Assembly (NCBI GenBank): GCA_964035545.1
Contig: OZ037766.1
Location: 28,712,673 to 28,762,672, forward strand
Source: Bugula neritina
Taxonomy: Eukaryota; Bryozoa; Gymnolaemata; Cheilostomatida; Bugulidae
Direction of reading: 5' to 3'
Length of the DNA stretch: 50,000 nt
Below the pieces are notes generated by a model. The model had not been told where the DNA came from. It saw only the letters and a list, made by a program, of their open reading frames with translations, and did no database searches. The first letter of the stretch is position 1, and every line of letters begins with the position of its first letter. This document shows, piece by piece, positions 26,499-38,237 of this stretch. Position numbers and translations under genes: made by a program.

Positions 26499-27199
26499 CT
26501 TTCTATTTACTTACATCTATTAAGGTAATCAGGAATAGTGGTGGGAGCGCAACTTCTTTAAGTTCTATGTTATTCTACATTATTTCTCTATGCACTTCAG
26601 CTTTAAATTCAAACAACCTTTTGATTCTTCATCTTTCTTGGTTCCATTCTCACCTCGTTATTAATTTATCTAACCATCTGTCTATAATGACTTCCCCACT
26701 CCCTTCTTTCTATCCTCTCTCTTCCCTTACTCAACCCACTTAACTATATAGCCATAACCTAATAATTATTTTGATCATAGACATCAAATGAGCTAAATAT
26801 GAAAACATATTTTTTTCTGAACCTAATCAAACATTACCTCATCAGCTCACCCATTCACCCATATTATTTTTACATTTCCTAACATGTTTCACAATTCAGT
26901 AGTAAACTAGATAAAATAGTATTTACATATCTACTTCAAACTATTGTCCATGTATAAGTTTCACACCAACTACTTACACTAAATATGTAATTATCAAAAA
27001 CCCAACTTTTCATTTACCAGCTTAAAATTTAAATTTCAAAAATGTTGGACTTCATATAGAACTATTTGAAACTACCAATCATCTAAACTCACATCAAAGA
27101 GATTATTATATATGATATAATATTTTGCTCAATAACTTATTTTTATGTGTAAAAGATCATGCATAAAGTATCCAGTCATATCTTGATTTCATTCCCTTC

Positions 27200-27205
27200 A
27201 ATAAA
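27200..27205 (+). terminator. Possible poly(A) signal of the unrecognised gene
   Basis: This is the first clear AATAAA seen after the stop at 26498, implying a 3' UTR of about 700 bases. Chance occurrence in AT-rich DNA is quite possible. Confidence 0.2.
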
Positions 27206-27984
27206 CTGACACTTAATAGTTTTGTTTGAGTGGCACTAGAATTTATCTACTTGAGTTATTAATCAACATTTAATTTTGTTTAGAAAATTTCTTAAGCTTC
27301 AATTACTTACCCATTTATTTACCCTGTAGTATTTCACAAACATTTATGTTTTGCTGATTTTTTTTTATTTCTCCTACTAATAGTTTAACATCCTTAAGCG
27401 TAAAAATTGCAAAATTAAGCAACCCCGTAACAGCCACACTCTGCATATATGTAATATGGATGCAAGTTTGCATGTAATAATACTTTGCATGCTTTAAATT
27501 TTACTACTATCTTTGCATGTTTTAAATACCTAATACGTAATATAATTGCATGAAATTCTAATATCTTCAAGGGAAATATCTTTAATGTGGCTATAGTACT
27601 ATTCAAGTATCTCTAAAAATAACTTAGCTGGCAGCTTATACTCTAACTTTGACTTCTCCAGATATTGTCAATAATGAGGTAAAACTCATGTTGATCTATA
27701 CTATTTGCTGTCATCTATTTCCTTCCCTTATCTTTTGGTTTGCACTCTGAGCTAGTTATTTCTAAACTGTAATCTATATGTTCGGCATGTTTTACCACTT
27801 CCATCTAAACACTGCAGTCATTGTGTTCAGATAATGCAAGAGCTTTATTTCACCAGAATTTTAAGTCTACTAAAAATAACTCACACAGGCTTATAGTCAC
27901 TATCCCTGGTAAAAAAGTTTGTTTAATCTGGCTGATGACTTATTCATATGTGGCACAGGATCAATAATGATTGGATGCTTTTGC

Positions 27985-28076
27985 TAGCATATCACCACTA
28001 GGCTTTACTGGGGTTCGAACCCATGACTTAGTATTTGCTATCCAATGCTTTAACCACTAAACCATGGCTGCTCGTA
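27985..28076 (-). mobile_element. tRNA-derived SINE head
   Basis: Read on the minus strand, an A-box-like TGGTTTAGTGGTTAAAGCAT is followed about 25 bases later by a perfect B-box GGGTTCGAACCCC. The acceptor-stem halves do not pair, so it is not a working tRNA gene but a SINE promoter region. Confidence 0.6.
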
Positions 28077-28682
28077 GTTTACTAAAACCTGTACTATATA
28101 TATTAAAAATACTTTTTTAGCAATAAGCCACAAGCCAGAACAATAACTATCATGTATAATTATGAGACGAAAACCAGGACTAGATGTGTTTAAGCAAAAA
28201 CTTACTCTAATCCATTTATTTTAGGCTACTTGTTATATTCAAGCTATAATCTCTAAAGTTTTTAAATCTAGAAACATTGATTGCATGGTTAAAAATTTAT
28301 CATAACTAATGTTATCTGCATGTATGCATGGCAAAGGTTCTACTGCATTTAGGGTGCATTACTCATGCATGTTTTATCTTTTAAGACTATAGACTTCCAT
28401 GTGATTATAAAATTTTAGCCAGGTTGTTATTTGAATCATTGCAACCCTAAACCATTTGCATGTATTACAAACAAACCGTTCCCTGGTACTCAATTTACAA
28501 TAAGGAGTTGTGTCCTCCATACTATTGCATCTTAAAATCTATAAATGCTAAGGTAGGCCCCATAACAACGTTAGAATTTAACTGTTACATAAAGTCAGAC
28601 TATATAATGCTTATAGGAATTTACTTTTTGGTACTAGAACACATGATACTGTTTCATTGGATGTTGCAAAAGCACTTTAATT

Positions 28683-29282
28683 AAAGAACCCCTGACACAC
28701 TTCACTTGTGCAGTACTAAAATATTCTTATACCTGCTAGTTTTCATTTACATACTGTTTTAAAGTTGGATACTTAAACAATTTTGTTTTATAATGAATTT
28801 TGTGCGAGTATGTATACTGAAATGATTTTGGATTTCTGATCGAATGGAAATAAAGTTTTTGGTCAACTTTGAATTTACTGCTATTATAAAACTTATACTA
28901 ATTATTACTAATTTTCATTGCATGCTATCGTTAGCTGCTGCACTGTACAGTCTGATCACTAATATGGCTTGGAAGGTTAAACTTTAAAATTTTAAGCCAT
29001 ATCAGTGATTATGCTGTGCAGTGCAGCAGCTAACAATAGCATGCAATGAAAATTAGCTATAATTAGTATAAGTTTTATAGTAGTGGTAAAGCCAAAGCCC
29101 ACCGAAAATTTCATTTCTATAATGCGATCTGAAATCTCAAATTCTTTCAGTACATGGTTGCACAAAATTCGCTATGAAACAAAGTTGTTTAGGCATCCAA
29201 CCTTAAAACAGCATGTAAATGAAAACTAGCATATATAGGAATATTTTAGTACTGCATAAGTGAAGTGTGTCAGGGATTCTTT
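28683..29282. mobile_element. Fold-back element: long inverted repeat, arms about 288 bp, loop 23 bp
   Basis: The left arm 28683-28970 starts AAAGAACCCCTGACACACTT. Its imperfect reverse complement is 28994-29282, ending GTGTGTCAGGGATTCTTT. Inner arm ends are ATATGGCTT and AAGCCATAT. Arms also share GCTAGTTTTCATTTACAT and TTCATTGCATGCTAT. There is no open frame of note. The whole is a fold-back or hairpin MITE; a transcript would form a long double-stranded RNA. Confidence 0.8.
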
Positions 29283-30075
29283 AAAGTAAATTATGGAAGA
29301 AACAAACTTGATAGCCATTTTGTGCTTCTAGGTTTACTGGACTCTGCTGTAGTTGCAGTTAAAGTAAAAGTTCCAATAAACATTTGCTGTACTATAGCTG
29401 TTATCACTCTAGTTAATAGCATATTATAGTTAAATTATATTACAGAAAAGAGTCAATAGTCTAGATGGTGGCAAAGATATTGTTCAGTGTATCTATTTAT
29501 TTTTGATTAAAGTTAATAGAAGAAGCAAACCTTGCTATAGGCATACATATGACTTGTATACTGCCATGTCTTAGCTGCGTAGCATGTTCTAGAAATATTA
29601 CAGTAAAGTTATTATCTCTAAAAAGTTATGAATGCTTTACAGTTTTAAAAAAAATTATTTTTTTTAAATATACTTTATTTTTAGAAATTTTGTGAGTTTG
29701 AATATTGGTATATGATGTTAGAAAAAACATTTAAATTTGAATTAAACTATGATAACTATAATAAGAATGACAAATATGCTGAAAAGACATCTATATTTAA
29801 TTATTGTTGTGTATTTTTTAGTTTTTATTATAAAAAGTTAGATTTTGCTGCTTAGCTTTTGTAGTGTAAAAATTTTTGGTTTGTGCATAATTTAGAATAA
29901 GCGTAGCCTACTTGTTTAAATGGAGTAGCGTATAGTACTAATATAACATGGAATGCATATAGTGATAGATAAACAGACCAATTATTTAGTAGTTGAATAT
30001 AATATATTAGAAACCTCAGAGCCATTATGTGGGGGAAATTTATGCAGTAGTATAGTTTACAGATTAATTTAGTTA

Positions 30076-30135
30076 CTCTATACTATACCATACTATACTA
30101 TACCATACCATACCATACCATGCTATACTATACAT
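30076..30135. repeat. (ACCAT/ACTAT)n short tandem repeat
   Basis: A short run of CTATACTATACCATACCATA type. Confidence 0.8.
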
Positions 30136-30700
30136 AAACCTCTGTAAAGTTGTATAGCATTTAAAAATTTTAAAAGAAATAAAACAGTTGCACAAACACT
30201 TCAAATTATTACAATTACCGGAACATGCTATTAAATCTAAGACATTGTATTATAAACCATTACATATATGCTAGCAAGATGTGGTTTAACTGACAACTTC
30301 AATCAATTAAGAAGACAGCCTGAACAATATCTTTGCCTCCATCTAAACTATTGATTCTTTTTGTAATATAACTTGACTATTTATTAACTAGAGAGGTGAT
30401 AGCCAATACAGCATATGGTTATTAGAACTTAAGTACCTTATAACTGCAACCGCAACAGAGCTCAGTAAACCCACAACCACAAAAATGTCTTCATGTTTTT
30501 TTTTCAATGAAAATAGTTTTTGCAACATTTGATGAAACAGTATTAGGTGTGCTATCACATAAAAACTATAATCCTGTCATATCGTACAGTTTTGATTTTT
30601 GCAACAGTCAAACTCTAACATCGTTATTAAAGTCTACTCTTCATGAATAGTTGGAAACAACTTCTTGTTATAAATTGAGGTTCAAAGACATAAAAAGGGT

Positions 30701-30992
<292 letters not shown>

Positions 30993-31265
30993 GATTGTTT
31001 ATGAAAATTTTGAAAAATGGAGCTGGAAGCATTTTCATGGTAATTTGTTGAAATTGAGCAGCATTGAGTGGCAGTGGAGTATAAATCTTATCAATGTCAC
31101 TTTGTTTGGTTAAAAGGATTGTCAAATTATACTCTATAGTCCAGAGTTACGATCTCATGTGAGTGTGGGTAATTGTGTCGTGGCTCTTCCTAATTGATAC
31201 GAGTTTATAGCTGAAGCTGGTTAGGTATTTTTGTAATGTTTTATCTGTGTTAGCATGTTTCATCC

Positions 31266-31359
31266 AACACACACACACGTACACGCAAACGCACATACTA
31301 ACAGACGCACACTAACACACGCACACATGTACACACACACTCACACTTACACACACACT

Positions 31360-31435
<76 letters not shown>

Positions 31436-31455
31436 CTTTAACACACACACATGCA

Positions 31456-31496
<41 letters not shown>

Positions 31497-31535
31497 GAAC
31501 ACACTCACACACTCGAACACACTCACACACACGCA
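31266..31535. repeat. (CA)n microsatellite with variant units
   Basis: ACACAC tract interrupted by CGC, TCAC and CTCGAAC units. Confidence 0.95.
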
Positions 31536-32065
31536 ACTAAAACATGCTAATGGAGATAAGACATTAGATATGAATGCCTCTCAAGCTTTGAACTATCAGT
31601 TTTATTAACTGGGAAGACAGTGCTGAACTACAGTAACTTACACACCTACATAGGCTGATAACTCTTGTCTGTAGAGTTCAACTTGACAATCTTGTCATAC
31701 AGAATAGTTACAGTCTGCACATCAAAATACTGGAGAAATTTAAATCATAACTGCTGCTGCAACATTGCTCAATATAAACAAATTATCATAAAATGCCACA
31801 GGATCTAATTTTTAAAAAATTTACAAAAAACAATTTTTTACAGAATTGATTGAAATACTGATATGTGTGCTACTGTTCAAATGTTTATAATTTTCGGGGC
31901 AATTTTTTTACCATATTTTCAGCTTTATGTGATGAACAACTTTGATTTCTTGATTAGTCTGCTCCTGATAATTAGTTTGTAGGATGTGGACGCAACTCCT
32001 TGTTATAAATTCAGTATCCGGGACATGAGAATAAAAATGTACTGCTACCTTTTATATGCTACTAG

Positions 32066-32150
32066 GGTGTAGCCACGGTTTAGTGGTTAGATAATTGGTG
32101 TAACATGACATGTGCTGGCTATATATATATATATAAAAGGTTCAAGACCA
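32066..32150 (+). mobile_element. tRNA-derived SINE head split by a TA microsatellite
   Basis: GCCACGGTTTAGTGGTTAGA resembles the A-box region of the 27985-28076 element, and AGGTTCAAGACC resembles a B box. Between them lies a short (TA)n tract. Confidence 0.45.
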
Positions 32151-32639
32151 TTGACAATGCCAAGAATTGAGTATCTGGTTATATATGCTCCTGTGTTCTG
32201 CTAAAGATTTTTTCTAACCAGGTTATATCAGCAGGGAGAAACCTATCAAGTTAATTTCTCACCTGCAAACTTAACTTTTTATAAAGCATTCTCACAATAG
32301 CCTTCATTTAAAGCAAACTGTGGGTTAAAAGTTCAGCTTTGATTTGATGAATTTCAGTTTTAAAAGTATCTTTTTAAGATATATTCAGCTTTTTACATGC
32401 AGCTAGAGTGGTTGATTGTATCTTGTAAATTGTTATTTACCTTGTCATCTGCAGGTTATTTTCCTAAAGAACAACTTTTAAATTATAATTCTATATAATT
32501 TATTTAAACAATTAAAGTTCACTGAAATCAAACATTAATACTTTAAAGCTAAATATAGATCACATTTAGGAGCATTTAGTTATGTGTAGAACTTTATAGC
32601 AATTGGTAGATATATACTACATTTAGTTTAATTGCAATA

Positions 32640-32935
32640 AATTATATCTGCACTGTAAGAATTGGTATTGAGTTGGCAAGATTGATTATCAGTTTAAAGT
32701 AACCTGAAAATTATTGCAAGAATAATTGATATTAGTTTGTTATGCAAGAATTGGTATTGGTAATGCAATAATAAAGATTTATATTTGAAAAAGTGGTAAT
32801 AGCATTGAAAAATTGGTATTAGTATTGCAAGAGTTGGTACTTGTAATGCAATAACAGATTGCAAGATTTGATATTAGTATATTGCAAAAACAAATATTTA
32901 TCTTACAAGAATTGGTATTTAATTAAACACACTTG
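32640..32935. repeat. Degenerate repeat around GCAAGAATTGGTATT
   Basis: Six to eight diverged copies of a unit of about 20-30 bp carrying GCAAGAATTGGTATTAGTAT. No coding potential. Confidence 0.6.
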
Positions 32936-33730
32936 TAGAATTATATCAATCATGTTAGTAGAAAGTAGAACAAGTATAGTAAGTTATCATATATATTGCT
33001 TGCCAGGTAACTCTTTGGCATTTATACTGTTCAGTTAAAATTTTGTCCCTTCAAGTCGGTAAGACTGCTGAGCGAGTAAACCAAATGCATGGTGCATGGT
33101 GTCTTATTTTATCGGTCTTCCAGATCCACTTTCTGAGTGGTTTCTTTTGGACTTTTATCTTGGCATATCTTCTGCATGACATCATATCTTTGCTAAACTA
33201 TGCATGTCACTGCAAGTGTTTCTTATGGAAGCTTATCAGTTACTATGGTAACTTTGGACTTAAACTATGCATGTGAGTTTCAACATATACAAGGGCAAAG
33301 TGTGGCTGTTGCAGGGGGTATATCATGGTTCAATCTAACAATTTTAAAATCACATTTCATAAGTACTAATTTATTTATTTTATTTGCTTTAATTTTTAGC
33401 TATAATAAAATTGCTTAGTGTCACATTAATTTCTACATGGTAGTTACTTATAGTAGAAGGAAGCCAACAAAAAGTTAGTTATTCTTTACCTTTACAGTTT
33501 TTGACAATTTTAGCAGCTTGACCAATTTTTTTTGAATGATAAACTAAACTACTCGTAAAGTAAATACTAATGTTAAAGTTATTATGCTACATACTATACC
33601 TAAAAAATGCTTTTCAAGTGCAGATAAATCTTATTTATTTTTGTTTTTAAAACATATAATTAGAGTAATAAACACTCACTATTTTGCTCCCCTCTCTTTT
33701 AATTCCTTTCTCTTAAAATTTTTATAAATT

Positions 33731-33864
33731 CCCTTTCCCTCCCCCTCTCTCTCCCCTCTCTCTTGTCTTTCTCCCTGTCTCTCTCCCTGTCTCTCTCCCC
33801 GACTCTCTCCCTGTCTCTCTCCCTGTCTCTCTCCCCGACTCTCTCCCTGTCTCTCTCCCTCTCT

Positions 33865-33916
<52 letters not shown>
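33731..33916. repeat. (CT)n and (CTCTCCCTGT)n pyrimidine tract
   Basis: A tandem of CTCTCCCTGT and CTCTCCCCGA decamers, then pure (CT)n at 33872-33915. Arg/Glu-rich frames on the minus strand are artefacts. Confidence 0.95.
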
Positions 33917-33917
<1 letters not shown>

Positions 33918-34171
33918 GTGCAAATTTCTGCTTTGTATTTCTCCTCAAATAGTATAGCTGAACTACCTTATATGACAAACTTCACCATTACATTTAATAG
34001 TTATGATATGAATCACATTGATTTATGTGCTAGCACAATAATATTTACCCGCTGATAAAATAAGATTAATATATATTACTTTATAAGAGGTTGTGCTTCC
34101 ACCACTTATACCCTAATAAGAAGGGACAAAATTCCAACAAAGTAGATTAAATATTGTATGTAACTATATTA

Positions 34172-34215
34172 TATAGAGAGGTATGGCTTGGCGGTTAGCA
34201 TGCGATATGCTGCTT
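34172..34215 (+). mobile_element. SINE-like A-box fragment
   Basis: TATGGCTTGGCGGTTAGCAT resembles a tRNA 5' half; no B box follows. It is probably a truncated SINE. Confidence 0.25.
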
Positions 34216-35483
34216 TTTGTTGAACTTTTATTGGACAATTTGTTGATCATAGCTTTTGCATTTCTTCTGCTAACTACTAGCTAATGACCATAGAATGTTA
34301 GTGTATTATTTGGTGCTACCTGTAATAATTCTATCTGTATTATCAAATTTACTTATCATTTTACTGTTCTATTGTATGTTCTATTGCTTATTATTGTTGC
34401 TAATTATTCTTTGTTTTACTTACTATTGTACTTACTGTTACACTTACCATTATATTGGGTCACTACTGGTTAAGTTATCACAGTTGCACATCATTTGATT
34501 ATATTTTTGGTGGGCATTAAAAGTCTTCATTATGGTATATTTATTATACATACTTTGGTTTGTGTTATTCAATAAAATGTTTTCTAACATGAGTTAAAGT
34601 TTCTTTATTGGCAGTCCAACACTGCGCCAAACAGCTGAAATTAGTCACAGTTTAGTTGCTGTTTGAATGTCAGCAAACAAAAGGTATTTAGAGCAAAATA
34701 ATATAGCAACATAAGGAAAGTCAGAGATCAATAATCCATTCTCACTCAGGGAGAGACAAGCGTCTGTCAGGGTTGACAAAGCATGGCATTTCTAGTGGTG
34801 GTGTCTTGCATATCTGGTCATAAGTCTTTTGACATTGTTTTCTGAGTAGAATGTCTGTTCAGCATGAAAGCTTTGCATTCATTCAACATGGTATAGTAGG
34901 AAAGTGTAGTCAATTGGTTGGGATTTATAATATACGGAAGTCTATATTGACATCTTGCTTTGAGAAGTATTTAAACTTCGAATATAAGGTCAACGTTTAA
35001 CTAAAATAACTACTTTTTATTTAGGTTTTAATCAAAAGCTTGCATTTAATGCACCCTTGCATTGAACATTGAAGGCAACTGAGCTATTGTTTAGGTAAAC
35101 TTAAAATTAACTGAAGTTTGTAGCGACTGCTTTAATATATATACAACTACTGCATAACCATATAAACATTGAAAAACAGCTGAAGAATCAAATTGAATAA
35201 TGTTTTTCTATTAATTCACCCAAACACTGCTTTAAAATGAAATATAGCTATACCATATATGAGCTAATTTATTGCTACTGAATTATATGTGCACACATGA
35301 TAAGCATAACTTTGCTATACCATAAATGAGAAGGAGTATAGAAAATATTCAACTGTAGATTTTGCTTAAGCTGAATACATAGCTTATAAGAACTTTTATA
35401 GACTTCCTTAATTTTGACATGGAAAAGATTGAAAGACATCTAAGGCACGTCAACTCATTGTATGAAAGCATATAATATTAGCT

Positions 35484-37010
35484 AAACAAGATATTTTTTC
35501 AACTTCTCTTATTCCCTGTATCTACCTTTTGGGTTTATAACAGAAGCAACTTTTAAGCTGATGTAAGTACATGTTTATAGCGCAAAGCGTTTAGAGTCAT
35601 TTAAACATTTACTACTATAATATTGCTATATAATAAGTGCATGCATATATATGCAAGTATTTTCTGCCATTAGCAATGCTAGTTGAGACTATTGGGGAGA
35701 GCTGTTAGCAAAGAGGTGGCAATGAAGTGCAGTATATTTCCATGATAGAGTATTAGAAAACAAGTTAAGTTAGACTATAATATATTATAGAGAAATCCTA
35801 TAGAAGTAAAGCATACCTAAAATTAGTTTACATGAGTTAATATAAAAAGAATAAAATATTTCTATTATTCTGATAATAAACTTGTACTCAGAACTGATGA
35901 TTGAATCAGATAACACTGAATGTGACTAAATACTGATGATTATTAGTTATTCTATGATCTGATAAGAACTAGGAACTTCCTTCTTAAACTGAATACTTTA
36001 ATACACAGGCTAATAGAAACACCTGGATGTATATGTTCTACACTGTCATTAATATATTATGCAATATTCAAATATTATATTTGGAAAGATACATGCAGTC
36101 TAATAAAAACACCTGGTATTACTTTTTATACATTTCTTTATTATGTCAAGAAAAAATAAAGTTGCATGTAAGCAAAAATACTATAGAATATTGATTTTTT
36201 TCACAACAAAATTCTAAGAATCTTATTTTTAGTAATGATAGTAAACAGTGACAATTAGTGACGGTAAATAATAACAATTTAGTGACAAAGAGCATTAACA
36301 ATGATAGTAAGCGCAGGGAAGTGTAGTGAAAGTAAAAAATAACATGGTAGTAATAATAAATACAATAATGTACTGATAGTGACCGACATCAATATTATAG
36401 TGAAAATAAACAAAATTGATGTAATGATAGTAAACAATAACAAGAGAGTGAAAGTAAACAATAATAAGATAGTGATAGTGTAGTAAATTTTGGGCTATCT
36501 GTGTGAATATATTAGCTAAACAAGATATTTGTTACATTTCTCTTTCCCTGCATCTACCTATTGAGTTTATAACAGAAGCAACTTTCATGCTGACGTATAA
36601 GTACAAATTTATAGCGCAAAACTTTGGAACTATTTGAATATTTACACCTATAATATTGCTACTAAATGCATGCATATATACATGCAAGTATTTTCTGCCA
36701 TGAACAACGACAGTTGAACTTATTGGGAAAAGCTGTTAGCAAAGAGGTGGCAATGAAGTGCAGTATATTTCCATGATAGAGTGTTAGAAAGCTGGTTAAC
36801 TTACTATAATATATTATAGAGAAATCCTATAGAAATAAAGCATACCTAAAATTAGTTTACATGAGTTAATATAAAAAGAATAAAATATTTCTATTATTCT
36901 GATAATAAACTTGTACTCAGAACTGATGATTGAATCAGATAACATTGAATGTGACTAAATGCTGATGATTATTAGTTATTCTATGAGCTGATAACATCAG
37001 GAAGTTAAGT
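35484..37010 (+). repeat. Two tandem copies of an upstream module of about 1.03 kb (left set)
   Basis: The segment from about 35484 is repeated from about 36512. Shared stretches include one starting ACAGAAGCAACTTT, a block around GTGCAGTATATTTCCATGAT, and one with AACTTGTACTCAGAACTGAT (35879 and 36905 regions). The spacer between them (36230-36480) is a degenerate repeat around AGTGATAGTAAACAATAAC. No coding potential was seen. Confidence 0.75.
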
Positions 37011-37382
37011 TCTCTTTACCAAAATATTTTTCATAGGAACTTCCTCTTTAGACAGAAATTGAACACAGAGTATAAAACAACACATAAAAGTGTTTTCCAC
37101 CCTGAGAGATGTTATTCTACAACAAAACTTTGAGTATATTGTACAGCTATTTATGGTACACAGTCTAAAATTGAAGATGGTAGCTAGGGTTAATGGGGAT
37201 CCTCATAATTAAGAAAAAGAAAAAAACTATTCAATTGTAAGAGTTAGTAAATATGTGTAATGATGAGTACAATTCCAATTAAGAAGTAGCTAGCTTAGAC
37301 CAGCGAGGGAACAGCCTTGGTTTAGGGGTTTCTCACAGAGATATATAAGCAACTATAAACTTGTGTGTATTTTAGTCTAAGC

Positions 37383-37772
37383 CAGGGGTGTCCAATCTTT
37401 TCAGAGCTAGGTCTACTGAAATGGAATATTCCCGTGGTGAAGGCCACATTGTAAAATTTAGCTTGATCTGGGGGTCCATGGTATAATTAGCATAATTTAA
37501 GTTGCTTATTCCAATTTCCTAAGAATCATGACATCAATGATAACTGTCTCATATCAATGTCAATGATGTCCCACTAACTACATGCATGCTGCATGTTTTG
37601 TAGCATTTATATAAGTAAGACATTTAAAAGGTAATTTTTCCACTCTAGTTCATATATATATATATGTGTGAAAACTGATTTTATTTGTTAAATTTCATGC
37701 CCTTGAAGGCCACATAAATGTAGGCTGGGAGTCCATCTGGCCCTGCATGAGGCTGCCTGTTGGACAGCCCTG
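37383..37772 (+). mobile_element. hAT-like MITE, 390 bp, upstream of collagen copy 1
   Basis: It begins CAGGGGTGTCCAA and ends TTGGACAGCCCTG, inverted repeats of hAT type. It has no coding capacity. An 8-bp target duplication is not clear; TATTTTAG (37368) and TATTTTAC (37773) are similar, but seven bases separate the first from the element. Confidence 0.7.
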
Positions 37773-38059
37773 TATTTTACTAATGATTGTTGCAAACCCA
37801 ATCAGTCAATAGGTTGCGAACAATTATATTTCAATGGAGTGCTGCAATGCTAAAACATAATCTAGCTTTCGAATTTGATAAAAATAAAAAGATACATTGT
37901 AGTCTTCAAAAGCCAAAACAGCACAAAAACTAGTGACAATAAAAAGTATTGTATATACTAATGTAAAGGAAGACTTATTTTGAAATTGTTAACAAACTGA
38001 ATAAAGTAGAAAAATAGATTACACATGCACTAGCTGCAGTCAATAGATGTGACTTGATC

Positions 38060-38237
38060 ATTGGCTCCTTGTGAATATAAAGGTTGTATCAATTCTGTTT
38101 ACAGTCATAACAAGGTAGAAATCGGCTGATCGATGCTATCAAAAAAGACTCTAAGAATAAAGTGAATTAGAAAGTTTTAAAGTGTTCATAATTGTGCTTT
38201 GATTTTATAAAAGTTTTGTTAAAAGAACACCATAAAA
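38060..38237 (+). promoter_or_regulatory. Probable core promoter and 5' UTR of collagen copy 1
   Basis: This stretch is strongly conserved with the region upstream of copy 2. It contains an inverted CCAAT (ATTGG, 38060-38064) and a TATAAA (38076-38081) 162 bp before the ATG, so transcription would start near 38105-38110. The block between the TATA box and ATG has the same length and nearly the same sequence in both copies. The start site is inferred. Confidence 0.5.

Noticed and set aside
28001-28076. A true tRNA gene on the minus strand
   Set aside because: Perfect B box, but the acceptor stem does not pair; better seen as a SINE head.
31255-31608. Thr-His-rich frame
   Set aside because: Translation of the (CA)n microsatellite.
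33679-33978. Arg-Glu-Gly-rich frame on the minus strand
   Set aside because: Translation of the CT/GA tract.
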